Shown here one piece after another: positions 11,631 through 20,202 of a DNA stretch of 64,000 nt. Made by a program: the position numbers and the translations under genes. This stretch comes from Rhodobacter sp. SGA-6-6 (GTDB lineage: Bacteria; Pseudomonadota; Alphaproteobacteria; Rhodobacterales; Rhodobacteraceae), in the NCBI RefSeq assembly GCF_011043545.1, contig NZ_JAAKGP010000001.1, positions 372,001 to 436,000 of the forward strand. Direction: 5' to 3'. The notes below the pieces were generated by a model. It ran no database searches, was not told where the DNA came from, and worked only from the letters and a program-made list of their open reading frames with translations. Positions within the stretch are counted from its first letter, which is position 1; each line of letters starts with the position of its first letter.

Positions 11631-11664
11631 AAAGGGTCGCCCTGCGGGGGCGGCCCTTTCTCTT
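11631..11664 (+). terminator. Rho-independent terminator after the leader ORF
   Basis: The arms AAAGGGTCGCCC and GGGCGGCCCTTT form a 12-pair stem (one T-G wobble) with a 5-base loop (TGCGG), followed by TCTCTT. It lies between the leader ORF and arfB, so it could end an independent small transcript or act as an attenuator for arfB. Confidence 0.75.
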
Positions 11665-11698
11665 GTGGCGGGCCGTTCCCGCCGCTAGCCTGCCGCCC

Positions 11699-12121
11699 AT
11701 GCTGCATGTCACCGAAACCCTGGCCATCGCCGACTGGGAACTGACCGAGTCGTTCATGCGCGCCTCGGGCCCGGGCGGGCAGAACGTCAACAAGGTCTCC
11801 ACCGCCGTGGAACTGCGGTTCGAGGCGGAGCGGTCGCCGCATCTGGCCCCGCCGGTGAAGGCGCGGCTTAAGCGGCTGGCCGGGCGGAAATGGACGGCCG
11901 AGGGCGCCATCGTCATCCAGGTGGACGAGACCCGCAGCCAGGCCCGCAACCGCGAGATCGCCCGCGACCGGCTGGTGGAGATGATCCGCGCCGCGCTGGT
12001 GGCGCCGAAGCGGCGGATCGCGACGAAGCCGACGCTGGGCAGCCAGCGCCGGCGGCTGGCGGCCAAGACGGTGCGCGGCGAGGTCAAGGCCCTGCGCGGC
12101 CGGGTGGAGGACGACGAATGA
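11699..12121 (+). CDS. arfB: Alternative ribosome-rescue factor ArfB (peptidyl-tRNA hydrolase)
   Basis: 140 residues with the GGQ release-factor motif (RASGPGGQNVNKVSTAVELRF, about residues 20-40) and a basic C-terminal tail (PKRRIATKPT...SQRRRLAAK) that, in ArfB/YaeJ, enters the empty mRNA channel of stalled ribosomes. It hydrolyses peptidyl-tRNA on non-stop complexes as a back-up for tmRNA. The ATG at 11699 gives the family-typical N-terminus, although there is no clear Shine-Dalgarno. It lies just after the leader/terminator unit and overlaps the aminotransferase gene by ATGA. Confidence 0.92.
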   Translation: MLHVTETLAIADWELTESFMRASGPGGQNVNKVSTAVELRFEAERSPHLAPPVKARLKRLAGRKWTAEGAIVIQVDETRSQARNREIARDRLVEMIRAALVAPKRRIATKPTLGSQRRRLAAKTVRGEVKALRGRVEDDE

Positions 12122-13377
12122 CCGAGACGCTTGCCGAACGCCGCGCCCGGCTGATGGGGCCGAACGTGCCGACCTTCTACCGGACGCCCGTTCATATCGT
12201 GAAGGGCGAGGGCGTCTGGCTCTGGGATGCGGACGGCAAGCGCTATCTCGACTGCTACAACAACGTGCCCCATGTCGGCCATTGCCACCCCAGGGTGGTG
12301 GAGGCGATCTGCCGGCAGGCCGCCACGCTGAACACCCATACCCGCTATCTGCACGACCTGGTGCTGGATTATATCGAGCGGCTGACCGCCACCTTGGGCC
12401 ACGGGATTTCGCAGGCGATCCTGACCTGCACGGGCTCGGAGGCCAACGACATCGCGCTCAGGATGGCGCAGGCGGCGACCGGGGCCACCGGGATCATCGT
12501 CACCGACGCCACCTATCACGGCAACACCATGGCGGTGTCGCAGCTGTCCACCCGCAAGCCCCCCATCGGCGGGCGCTGGCCGAACGTGCGGCTGGTCCCG
12601 GCGCCGGACTCGCTGCGGCGGCCGGACCCGGACGGCCATATCTTCGCCGGCCATGTCCGCGCCGCGATGGCCGAGCTTGAAGCGGCAGGCTTCGGCACCT
12701 CGGCGCTGCTGATCTGCCCGATGTTCGCCAACGAGGGCCTGCCTTCGCTGCCGCCGGGCTGGCTGGCGGCGACCGAGGCGGCCCTGCGCGAGGCCGGCGC
12801 GCTGATCATCTCCGACGAGGTGCAGCCCGGTTTCGGCCGCGCCGGCAGCCATTTCTGGGGCCACGAACGCCTGGGTTTCCGCCCCGACATCGTGACCATG
12901 GGCAAGCCGATGGGCAACGGCCATCCGGTCGCCGGGGTCGCCACCACGCCGGCGATCATGGCCGCCTTCCGCAATGCCTTCAGCTATTTCAACACCTTCG
13001 GCGGCAATCCCGTCTCGGCCGCTGCCGCGCTGGCGGTGCTGGAGGTGATCCGGGACGAGGGGCTGCAGGAGAATGCCGCGACGACCTCGGCCCATGTGCT
13101 GGCCCGGTTGCAGGACCTGCGCCACCCGTTCCTGGCCGATGTGCGGGCGAACGGGCTGTTCTTCGGGGCCGAACTGATCGACGGCGACCAGCCCGCCACC
13201 GCCTTCGCCGCCGCGCTGGTGGAGAGCATGGTCGCCCGCGGCTTCCTGATGAACGTCATCGGCGCCGGGCGGAACATCCTGAAGATTCGCCCGCCGATGC
13301 CCTTCGGCATCGACCACGCCGACCTGCTGCTGGACGCGCTGGAAGACGCCCTGCGCGACACCAAGGTGCCGGCATGA
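12118..13377 (+). CDS. Class III PLP-dependent aminotransferase or phospho-lyase
   Basis: 419 residues of the class III aminotransferase fold. Visible features are the substrate entry region (YLDCYNNVPHVGHCHPRVVEA), the PLP-phosphate site TCTGSEANDIALRMA, the cofactor Asp in IISDEVQPGFGR and the Schiff-base Lys in TMGKPMGNGHP. NNVPHVGH and MGKPMGNGHP are typical of the AGXT2L branch (ethanolamine-phosphate and phosphohydroxylysine phospho-lyases) rather than ordinary omega-transaminases. The next gene is an APH-type kinase that overlaps it by 4 bases, so a kinase then phospho-lyase pathway acting on an amino alcohol is the best inference. Confidence 0.85.
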   Translation: MTETLAERRARLMGPNVPTFYRTPVHIVKGEGVWLWDADGKRYLDCYNNVPHVGHCHPRVVEAICRQAATLNTHTRYLHDLVLDYIERLTATLGHGISQAILTCTGSEANDIALRMAQAATGATGIIVTDATYHGNTMAVSQLSTRKPPIGGRWPNVRLVPAPDSLRRPDPDGHIFAGHVRAAMAELEAAGFGTSALLICPMFANEGLPSLPPGWLAATEAALREAGALIISDEVQPGFGRAGSHFWGHERLGFRPDIVTMGKPMGNGHPVAGVATTPAIMAAFRNAFSYFNTFGGNPVSAAAALAVLEVIRDEGLQENAATTSAHVLARLQDLRHPFLADVRANGLFFGAELIDGDQPATAFAAALVESMVARGFLMNVIGAGRNILKIRPPMPFGIDHADLLLDALEDALRDTKVPA

Positions 13378-14291
13378 TCGAGGCCCTCGCGCAAGAGGCC
13401 GCTGCCCATTGGGGCGGCACCCCGCTGCGGCTGATCCGCAACCGCGAGAATGCGGTGTTCGAGATGCGCCTGCCCTCCGGCGCCCGCGCGGCGCTGCGGC
13501 TGCACCGGCAGGGCTACCAGCCCGAATCCGCGATCCGCTCCGAACTCTGGTGGTGCGCCGCGCTGGCCGCCGAGGGCGTCGATGTCCCCGCCGCCCTGCC
13601 CGACCGCGAGGGGCGGCTGCTGGTCACCCTGTCCACCGGCCGCGCGGCCTCGGTCATCGAATGGCTGGACGGTGAACCGCTGGGCGAGGCCGGCGTTCCC
13701 TTCGCCACTCCGCTGCCGCTTCTGCTCGACCGTCACCGCGCGCTCGGCCGGCTGATCCGCCGGCTGCACGACACCACGGCGGCGCTGACCCTGCCGCCGG
13801 ATTTCCAGCGCCCCTGCTGGGATGTCGACGGCCTGACCGGCGAATCGCCATTCTGGGGCCGGTTCTGGGACCATCCCTCGGCCACCCCGGACCAGCGCGC
13901 CGTGCTGATCCGCGCCCGCCATACCCTGCGGGAGCGGCTGTCCGCCCTGCCCGGGGTGCAGCTGATCCATGCCGACGTGCTGCGCGAGAATGTATTGGTG
14001 AACGATAATTCTGTATTCCTGATCGACTTCGACGATTCCGGCTGGGGCTTCCCGCTCTACGACCTCGGCACCACGCTGTCGCAGAACCTCTACGAGCCCG
14101 CCTACACGGAAATCCGCGATGCGCTGATGGAGGGATACGGCACCGAAGACCGCGACCTGGTGGAGCTGATGACACTGGCCCGCACCTGCGCCAGCGTCGG
14201 CTGGACCATGCCGCGGCTGGCGCCGGAGGACCCGATCAACGCCCGCCATATCGCAAGGGCGGTGATGTGGGCCGAACGGCTGGCGGTCTGA
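13374..14291 (+). CDS. Phosphotransferase of the APH/hydroxylysine kinase-like family
   Basis: 305 residues of the aminoglycoside phosphotransferase/choline kinase fold. The catalytic loop is LIHADVLRENVLV and the metal-binding segment is FLIDFDDSGWG; WDVDGLTGESPFWGRFW is typical of the homoserine kinase II-like and hydroxylysine kinase branch. It is translationally coupled (ATGA) to the PLP enzyme before it. Such kinases phosphorylate a small hydroxyl amine, which the neighbouring phospho-lyase could then eliminate. Antibiotic resistance is unlikely in this context. The substrate is not determined. Confidence 0.82.
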   Translation: MIEALAQEAAAHWGGTPLRLIRNRENAVFEMRLPSGARAALRLHRQGYQPESAIRSELWWCAALAAEGVDVPAALPDREGRLLVTLSTGRAASVIEWLDGEPLGEAGVPFATPLPLLLDRHRALGRLIRRLHDTTAALTLPPDFQRPCWDVDGLTGESPFWGRFWDHPSATPDQRAVLIRARHTLRERLSALPGVQLIHADVLRENVLVNDNSVFLIDFDDSGWGFPLYDLGTTLSQNLYEPAYTEIRDALMEGYGTEDRDLVELMTLARTCASVGWTMPRLAPEDPINARHIARAVMWAERLAV

Positions 14292-14390
14292 CGCAGGGAA
14301 CGGCTTGCGCAGGACACGGCGAAGGTTTAGTCGCAAAACCGTTACATCCAGCATCGGGCGCCATCCGGCCCCCGCACCCCGGAAGACACC

Positions 14391-15032
14391 ATGTTCAGGT
14401 TCATCAGGGCAATCATGCCGCGCTCGGACAATTTCTTCGAGCTGTTCGAGGCGCAGGCGAAGAAGGCGCAGGAAGCCGCGCTGACCCTGCGGCGGATCGT
14501 CGACGGCGGCCCGGGCACGGCCGAGAACTGCGCCCTGCTGTCGCGGCAGGAGGAAGAGGCGGACCAGATCTCCTACGAGGTGCTGCAATCCATCCGCCGC
14601 AGCTTCATCACCCCCTTCGACCGCTCCGACATCAAGGCGCTGTCCACTTCGCTGGACGATGCCATCGACCAGATGAACAAAACCGGCAAGACCGCCCTCC
14701 TCTACGACGTGACCGCGTTCGAGCCGAACATGCGCGCCATGGCGGACGGGGTGATCACGCTGTCGAACATCGTGGCCGAGGCGCTGCCGCTGATGCGCAA
14801 CATCGCCACCAATTCCGCCCGGCTGCACGCGCTGGTGGGCGAGATTTCGCGGATCGAGGAACAGTCCGACCGGCTGAACGACGAAGGGCTGCAACTGCTG
14901 TTCCGGGCGAAGAAGGAAGATGCGCTCGGCTTCATCGTGGGGTCGCAGCTTTACGACCACCTCGAAAAGGTCTGCGACCGCTTCGAGGACGTGGCCCATG
15001 TGATGGGCGACATCGTGATCGAGCACGTCTGA
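14391..15032 (+). CDS. DUF47 (PhoU-like) accessory protein of the Pit phosphate transporter
   Basis: 213 residues of the TIGR00153/DUF47 family: FIRAIMPRSDNFFELFEAQ, SRQEEEADQISYEVLQSI, FDRSDIKALSTSLDDAID and DHLEKVCDRFEDVAHVMGD. These all-helical PhoU-like proteins bind metal and modulate the adjacent Pit-type transporter. GGAAGACACC precedes the ATG. The pit gene begins 17 bases downstream, the standard gene order. Confidence 0.93.
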   Translation: MFRFIRAIMPRSDNFFELFEAQAKKAQEAALTLRRIVDGGPGTAENCALLSRQEEEADQISYEVLQSIRRSFITPFDRSDIKALSTSLDDAIDQMNKTGKTALLYDVTAFEPNMRAMADGVITLSNIVAEALPLMRNIATNSARLHALVGEISRIEEQSDRLNDEGLQLLFRAKKEDALGFIVGSQLYDHLEKVCDRFEDVAHVMGDIVIEHV

Positions 15033-15048
15033 CCGAAGGCCCCCCCGG

Positions 15049-16065
15049 ATGGACCCCGTCTCCGCCTCGTTCCTGCTGATCTTCCTGATCGCCGTCGCCC
15101 TGTTCTTCGACCTGCTGAACGGGATGCACGACGCCGCGAATGCCATCGCCACCATCGTCTCGACCAGGGTGCTGTCGCCCTTCGTGGCCGTCCTCTGGGC
15201 GGCCTTCTTCAATTTCGCCGCCTATTTCATCGGCACCCATTTCGGCTTCGAGGCCAAGGTGGCCTCGACCGTCGGCACGGGTCTGGTGGCGCCCGACCTG
15301 ATCAACAACGCGGTGATCTTCGGCGCGCTGATGGGGGCCATCGCCTGGAACCTGCTGACCTGGTGGCTGGGCATCCCGTCCTCGTCGTCCCATGCGCTGG
15401 TCGGCGGCATCGTCGGGGCCGGCGTCGCCAAGGCGGGCTTCGGCGCCATCGTCTGGGGCGGGCTGTCGAAGACCGTGGTCGCCATCGTGCTGTCGCCGGT
15501 CACCGGCTTCTTCCTGGGCATCCTCCTGATCGTGCTGGTCAGCTGGCTGTTCCTCCGCGCCAATCCGGCCCGGGCGGATTCGGTGTTCCGCAAGCTGCAA
15601 CTGGTGTCCTCGGCGCTGTATTCCATCGGCCACGGCTCGAACGACGCGCAGAAGACCGCCGGGATCATCGCGGTCCTGCTGTTCGCCAACGGCTATTACG
15701 AGGAATTCACCGTGCCCACCTGGGTGGTGGCCAGCTGCTTCACCGTGATGGGGATCGGCACCCTGCTGGGCGGCTGGCGGATCGTCCACACCATGGGGTC
15801 GAAGATCACCCGGCTGACGCCGATGCAGGGCGCCTGCGCCGAGACGGCGGGGGCGATCACCCTCTTCGGCGCCACCTGGATGGGGATTCCGGTGTCGACC
15901 ACCCACACCATCACCGCCTCCATCGTCGGCGTCGGATCGGCGCGGCGGGTCCATGCGGTCCGCTGGGGCATCGCCGGGCGCATCGTCTGGGCCTGGGTGA
16001 TCACCATTCCCGCCGCCGCGGTGATGGGGGCGCTGTTCTACCTCTTGGGCGCGCAGTTCATGTAG
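15049..16065 (+). CDS. pit: Inorganic phosphate transporter, PiT family
   Basis: 338 residues, about ten membrane helices, with the two inverted PiT signatures: LLNGMHDAANAIATIVSTR near residue 25 and GHGSNDAQKTAGIIAVLLF near residue 197. It is a low-affinity metal-phosphate/proton symporter of the inner membrane. It is co-transcribed with the DUF47 gene. A high-affinity Pst system appears at the right end of this window, so both phosphate uptake modes are present. It is convergent with pncB, with a single base between the stops. Confidence 0.95.
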   Translation: MDPVSASFLLIFLIAVALFFDLLNGMHDAANAIATIVSTRVLSPFVAVLWAAFFNFAAYFIGTHFGFEAKVASTVGTGLVAPDLINNAVIFGALMGAIAWNLLTWWLGIPSSSSHALVGGIVGAGVAKAGFGAIVWGGLSKTVVAIVLSPVTGFFLGILLIVLVSWLFLRANPARADSVFRKLQLVSSALYSIGHGSNDAQKTAGIIAVLLFANGYYEEFTVPTWVVASCFTVMGIGTLLGGWRIVHTMGSKITRLTPMQGACAETAGAITLFGATWMGIPVSTTHTITASIVGVGSARRVHAVRWGIAGRIVWAWVITIPAAAVMGALFYLLGAQFM

Positions 16066-16066
16066 G

Positions 16067-17359
16067 TCAGACGAAGACCTCGGCCACCTGCTGCTCGCCC
16101 ACCCCGAACACCCGCTTGTAACGCTCGATCTGGTCCGCCGGGCCCATGGCCTTGTTCGGGTTGTCCGAAAGCTTCACCGTGGGCCGGCCGTTGGCGGAGA
16201 CCGCCTTGCAGACCAGGCTGAACGGCGCCAGCCCGTCGCCCGGCACCAGCCCGCGGAAATCGTTGGTCAGCATGGTGCCCCAGCCGAAGGACACCTTCAC
16301 CCGGCCGTGGAACTGGGCGTAGAGCCGTTCGATCTCGGGCACGTCCAGCCCGTCCGAGAAGATCACCAGCTTCTGCGACGGGTCCTCGCCGCGCTGCTTC
16401 CACCAGCGGATCGCGGTTTCCGCCGCCGCCGCCGGGTCGCCACTGTCGATGCGGATGCCGGTCCAGCTGGCCAGCCAGTCGGGCGCGTTCTTCAGGAAAC
16501 CCTCGGTGCCGTAGGTGTCGGGCAGCATGATGCGCAGGTTGCCGTCGTGCTCCTCGTGCCAGTCGGCCAGCACCTGATAGGGCGCCTGCGCTAGCTCGGC
16601 ATCGTCCCGCGCCAGCGCGGCATAGACCATCGGCAGCTCGTGCGCGTTGGTGCCGATGGCCTCGATGTCGCGGCGCATGGCGATGCGGCAGTTGGAGGTG
16701 CCGGTGAACTTGTCGCCCAGGCCCTCCTGCAAGGCCTGCACGCACCAGTCCTGCCACAGGAAGCCGTGCCGCCGCCTGGTGCCGAAATCGGCCAGCTTCA
16801 GCCCGGGCAGCGCCCGCAGCCGCTCCACCTTCTCCCAGATCCGGGCCATGGCGCGGGCATACAGAACCTGCAACTCGAACTTGCCCATGTTCTTGAGGAC
16901 AGCGCGCGAGCGCAGTTCCATCAGCACCGCCAGCGCCGGGATTTCCCACAGCATCACCTCGGGCCATTTACCCTCGAAGGTCAGCTCATACTGGCCATCG
17001 CGCTTTTCCAGATGGTAGGCCGGCAGGCGCAGGGCCTCGAACCATTCCATGAAGTCGGAGCGGAACATCTGCCGCTTGCCGTAGAAGGTGTTCCCCCGCA
17101 GCCAGGTGCTTTCGCCCCGGGTCAGCGACAGGCTGCGCACATGGTCCAGCTGTTCGCGCAACTCGCCCTCGTCCACCAGATCGGCCAGCCGCACCTTGGT
17201 GCTGCGGTTGATCAGGCTGAAGACCACGTTGGTCTCCGGCTTGTTGCGGAAGATCGACTGGCACATCAGCAGCTTGTAGAAGTCGGTGTCGATCAGGCTG
17301 CGGACGATGGGGTCGATCCGCCAGTTGTGGTTGTGAACCCGGGTTGCGATATCCACCAC
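16067..17359 (-). CDS. pncB: Nicotinate phosphoribosyltransferase
   Basis: 430 residues of the PncB type. It makes nicotinate mononucleotide from nicotinate, PRPP and ATP in NAD salvage. Conserved parts are [16 protein letters not shown] near the N-terminus, [36 protein letters not shown] (with the phosphorylatable His region), [12 protein letters not shown] and [12 protein letters not shown]. The start is GTG with GGAG 7 bases upstream. It follows pncA after only one base, forming a pncA-pncB salvage operon. Confidence 0.96.
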   Translation of the reverse strand: MVDIATRVHNHNWRIDPIVRSLIDTDFYKLLMCQSIFRNKPETNVVFSLINRSTKVRLADLVDEGELREQLDHVRSLSLTRGESTWLRGNTFYGKRQMFRSDFMEWFEALRLPAYHLEKRDGQYELTFEGKWPEVMLWEIPALAVLMELRSRAVLKNMGKFELQVLYARAMARIWEKVERLRALPGLKLADFGTRRRHGFLWQDWCVQALQEGLGDKFTGTSNCRIAMRRDIEAIGTNAHELPMVYAALARDDAELAQAPYQVLADWHEEHDGNLRIMLPDTYGTEGFLKNAPDWLASWTGIRIDSGDPAAAAETAIRWWKQRGEDPSQKLVIFSDGLDVPEIERLYAQFHGRVKVSFGWGTMLTNDFRGLVPGDGLAPFSLVCKAVSANGRPTVKLSDNPNKAMGPADQIERYKRVFGVGEQQVAEVFV

Positions 17360-17360
17360 G

Positions 17361-17969
17361 TCAGATCTCCAGCGCCACGCCGGCGGCGCGCATTCCCTCG
17401 CGGGCGGCGGCCAGCGATCCGTTCAGGTCGATGGCCCGGGCTGCGCCTTCCAGAACCGTCACCCGATATCCCAGACCCGCCGCATCCAGCGCCGAATAGG
17501 CGACGCAATAGTCCAGCGCGAGGCCAACCAGCGTCACCGCCGCGATACCGCGCGCCTTCAGATAGCCGTCGAGGCCGGTGGCGGTCCGGCGGTCGTTCTC
17601 GAAGAAGGCCGAATAGCTGTCGATCTGCGGGCGGAAGCCCTTGCGGATCACCATCTGCACCGGGTCGGTATCGAGGTCGGGGTGAAAGGCCGCCCCTTCG
17701 CTGCCGATCACGCAATGCCGCGGCCACAGCACCTGCGGGCCATAGGGCATCTCGGTCAGGCTGAACGGCGCGGCGCCGGGGTGGTTGTCGGCGAAAGACA
17801 GGTGGTCCGCGGGGTGCCAGTCCTGTGTCAGGACGACGGTGGAGAACTTGCCCATCAGCGCATTGACCCGCGGGATGATCTGGTCGCCCCCGGCCACGGC
17901 CAAGGCGCCGCTGGGGCAGAAGTCGTTCTGCACGTCGATCACGATCAGCGCTTCATCCGCGGGTCGCAT
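17361..17969 (-). CDS. pncA: Nicotinamidase (pyrazinamidase)
   Basis: 202 residues of the isochorismatase-like hydrolase fold. The catalytic triad is Asp in [14 protein letters not shown], Lys in VIRKGFRP and Cys in [12 protein letters not shown]; metal ligands are in [12 protein letters not shown] and WPRHCVIG. It deamidates nicotinamide to nicotinate, the substrate of the adjacent PncB. GGGAGAGG supports the ATG at 17969; in-frame starts further upstream lack this support. It is divergent from trhO. Confidence 0.95.
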   Translation of the reverse strand: MRPADEALIVIDVQNDFCPSGALAVAGGDQIIPRVNALMGKFSTVVLTQDWHPADHLSFADNHPGAAPFSLTEMPYGPQVLWPRHCVIGSEGAAFHPDLDTDPVQMVIRKGFRPQIDSYSAFFENDRRTATGLDGYLKARGIAAVTLVGLALDYCVAYSALDAAGLGYRVTVLEGAARAIDLNGSLAAAREGMRAAGVALEI

Positions 17970-18069
17970 GGGCCTCTCCCACATCCTTGAAACATCTGCG
18001 TAAGTGCCGGGGCAGGTTGCGTCAAGCGAGCGGCTTGAAATCCGCCGCCGTCCGGCGCATGACGGCCCC

Positions 18070-18978
18070 ATGCCCGTCATCGCCGCGCTTTACCATTTCA
18101 CCCGGTTCGACGACCCCGCTTCGCTGCGGGGGCCACTCTTCGAGTTGTGCCTTGCGCAAGGGGTGAAAGGGTCGCTGCTGCTGGCGGGCGAGGGCGTGAA
18201 CGGCACCATCGCCGGCCCGCGCGCGGGGGTGGATGCGGTGCTGGCGCATCTGCGGGCGCTGTCGGGCTGCGCGGGGCTGGAGTGGAAGGAAAGCCAGGCC
18301 GAGACGATGCCCTTCGGCCGGATGAAGGTGAAGCTGAAGCGCGAGATCGTCACCATGGGCGTGCCGGGCGTGGACCCGCGCGCCTCGGTCGGCCATTACG
18401 TCGCGCCGCAGGACTGGAACGCGCTGATCAGCGCGCCGGACGTGGCGGTGATCGACACGCGGAACGATTACGAGGTGTCTCTTGGCAGCTTCCGCGATGC
18501 GGTGGACCCGGGGACGCGCAGCTTCCGCGACTTTCCCAAGTGGTGGGAGGAGAACCGCGACCGCTTCCACAACAAGCGCATCACCATGTTCTGCACCGGC
18601 GGCATCCGCTGCGAGAAATCCACCAACTACCTGCTCTCGCAAGGGGTGGAGCAGGTCTTCCACCTGAAGGGCGGCATCCTGAAATACCTGGAGGACGTGC
18701 CTGCAGAAGCCTCGCTCTGGCAGGGCGAATGCTATGTCTTCGACAGCCGCGTCTCGGTCGGCCATGGGCTGCTTCCGGGACGGAACTCCAGCTGCGGCGC
18801 CTGCCGCCGGCCGGTCACGCCGGAAGGCCGGGCGCATCCCGACTACGAGGAAGGCGTCTGCTGCCCGGCCTGCGTGAACGACTATTCGGAAACCGACCGG
18901 GAAAGGTTCCGCGAGCGCCAGCGTCAGATGAAACTGGCCGAGGCGCGGGGCGAAAGGCATCTGGGGGCCGAGGGCTAG
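18070..18978 (+). CDS. trhO: tRNA uridine hydroxylase / rhodanese-related protein TrhO
   Basis: 302 residues with an N-terminal ferredoxin-like domain (GEGVNGTIAGPRAGVDAVL), a rhodanese domain with the active-site loop MFCTGGIRCEKST (Cys near 180), and a C-terminal Cys-rich part (CGACRRP, CCPACVNDY). In E. coli and B. subtilis TrhO makes 5-hydroxyuridine at position 34 of tRNA using oxygen. The ATG at 18070 gives the family N-terminus MPVIAALYHF. Two hairpin elements lie just after the stop. Confidence 0.94.
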   Translation: MPVIAALYHFTRFDDPASLRGPLFELCLAQGVKGSLLLAGEGVNGTIAGPRAGVDAVLAHLRALSGCAGLEWKESQAETMPFGRMKVKLKREIVTMGVPGVDPRASVGHYVAPQDWNALISAPDVAVIDTRNDYEVSLGSFRDAVDPGTRSFRDFPKWWEENRDRFHNKRITMFCTGGIRCEKSTNYLLSQGVEQVFHLKGGILKYLEDVPAEASLWQGECYVFDSRVSVGHGLLPGRNSSCGACRRPVTPEGRAHPDYEEGVCCPACVNDYSETDRERFRERQRQMKLAEARGERHLGAEG

Positions 18979-18980
18979 AG

Positions 18981-19022
18981 CCTGTCCGGCAAAAGTGGAC
19001 TCCGGTTTTGCCGAAAGACAGG
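18981..19022. repeat. Intergenic inverted repeat (hairpin 1 after trhO)
   Basis: The left arm CCTGTCCGGCAAAA (18981-18994) pairs with TTTTGCCG (19006-19013) plus GACAGG (19017-19022), with a 3-base bulge. It begins 2 bases after the trhO stop. It may act as a terminator or an mRNA-end stabiliser. No T-tract follows on the + strand. Confidence 0.6.
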
Positions 19023-19035
19023 CGACCAATATAAA

Positions 19036-19081
19036 GCCAGAGCTAGTCCGATGCTTCTACCCGCATCGGACTAGCTCTGGC
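19036..19081. repeat. Perfect 19-bp inverted repeat (hairpin 2) between convergent genes
   Basis: Arms GCCAGAGCTAGTCCGATGC (19036-19054) and its exact reverse complement (19063-19081) are separated by TTCTACCC. The right arm contains the stop codon and last codons of the flavin monooxygenase gene on the minus strand. No T-tract flanks it, so it may be a bidirectional end structure or a REP-like element. Confidence 0.75.
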
Positions 19082-20102
19082 CCAGCATCTCCCGCACCAT
19101 CGGGATCACCTTCTCGCCGTAAAGGCGGATGCACTCCATCAGCTGCTCATGCGGCATCGGCCCGGTGGCGTATTTCAGGTCGAAGCGCTGGATGCCGAGC
19201 GTCTTCACCGTATCCGCGATCTTCCGCGCCACCGTCTCGGGAGAGCCGACGTAAAGCGCGCCCTCCTCCACCTCGGCCAGATAGCGGTCCTTGGTCACCG
19301 GCGGCCAACCGCGCTCGCGCCCGATGCGGCCGAACATGTCGGCGTAATGCGGCCAGAGCGCCTCGCGCGCCGCCGCGTCGGTCTCGGCCACGAAGCCGGG
19401 CGAATGCACGCCGATGGGGCGCGGCGCTCGGCCCAGCTGGTCGCAGGCCCGCTGGTAGAGATCGACGTAGGGCAGGAACCGCCGGGCATCGCCGCCGATG
19501 ATCGCCAGCATCAGCTGCAGGTCCTGCCGCACCACCCGCACCACGCTTTCGGGCGACCCGCCGACGCCGACCCAGACCACCATCCCCTCCGGCCCCAGCG
19601 GCGGATGGACGGCCTGATCCTTCAATCCGCTGCGGGTCTTGCCGCTCCATGTCACCTTGGGCCCGCGCAGGAGCCGGGCGAAGAGGTCCAGCTTCTCCTC
19701 GAACAGCAGGTCGTAGTCCGACAGGTCGTAGCCGAACAGCGGATAGCTTTCGGTGAAGGACCCCCGGCCGAGAATCGGCTCCGCCCGCCCGCCGGACAGC
19801 GCGTTCAGGGTGGAGAAGCGCTGGAACACCCGCACCGGATCGTCCGAGGAGAGCACGGTGACCGCCGTCCCCAGCCTGATCCGGCTGGTATGCCCGGCGA
19901 TGGCCGCCAGCACGATCTCGGGCGAGGAGATGGCGAAATCCGGCCGGTGATGCTCGCCCAGCCCGATGAAATCGATCCCCACCCGGTCGGCCAGCGCCGC
20001 CTGCTCCACCACGTCGCGCAGAACCTCGTCCTGCCGCTTCAGCCGGCCGTCGGGAGCCAGCGAAACATCGCCGAACGTGTCCAGCCCAAGGGAAACTTCC
20101 AT
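19071..20102 (-). CDS. LLM-class flavin-dependent oxidoreductase (bacterial luciferase-like monooxygenase)
   Basis: 343 residues with the luciferase-like TIM barrel: MEVSLGLDTFGDV, GLGEHHRPDFAISSPEIVLA, RIRLGTAVTVLSSDDPVRV and the C-terminal YVGSPETVARKIADTV. It is expected to use reduced FMN to oxidise an unknown organic compound in the cytoplasm. AAGGAGG precedes the ATG. The C-terminal codons sit inside the perfect hairpin at 19036-19081, an unusual overlap that constrains the last residues (MLGQS). Confidence 0.88.
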   Translation of the reverse strand: MEVSLGLDTFGDVSLAPDGRLKRQDEVLRDVVEQAALADRVGIDFIGLGEHHRPDFAISSPEIVLAAIAGHTSRIRLGTAVTVLSSDDPVRVFQRFSTLNALSGGRAEPILGRGSFTESYPLFGYDLSDYDLLFEEKLDLFARLLRGPKVTWSGKTRSGLKDQAVHPPLGPEGMVVWVGVGGSPESVVRVVRQDLQLMLAIIGGDARRFLPYVDLYQRACDQLGRAPRPIGVHSPGFVAETDAAAREALWPHYADMFGRIGRERGWPPVTKDRYLAEVEEGALYVGSPETVARKIADTVKTLGIQRFDLKYATGPMPHEQLMECIRLYGEKVIPMVREMLGQS

Positions 20103-20202
20103 CGCGCACCTCCTTGCAGGCGGCGAAGATAGGGCGGCCCGCCCCGCCGGTTAAGGCGCATTCGGAGAGAGCTTCCTCCGCAGTCGCGCACTCAGGCCCC
20201 GT

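Noticed and set aside
13374-14291. Aminoglycoside resistance phosphotransferase
   Set aside because: The fold is shared, but the gene is coupled to a PLP enzyme and has homoserine/hydroxylysine-kinase-like features; no resistance context is present.
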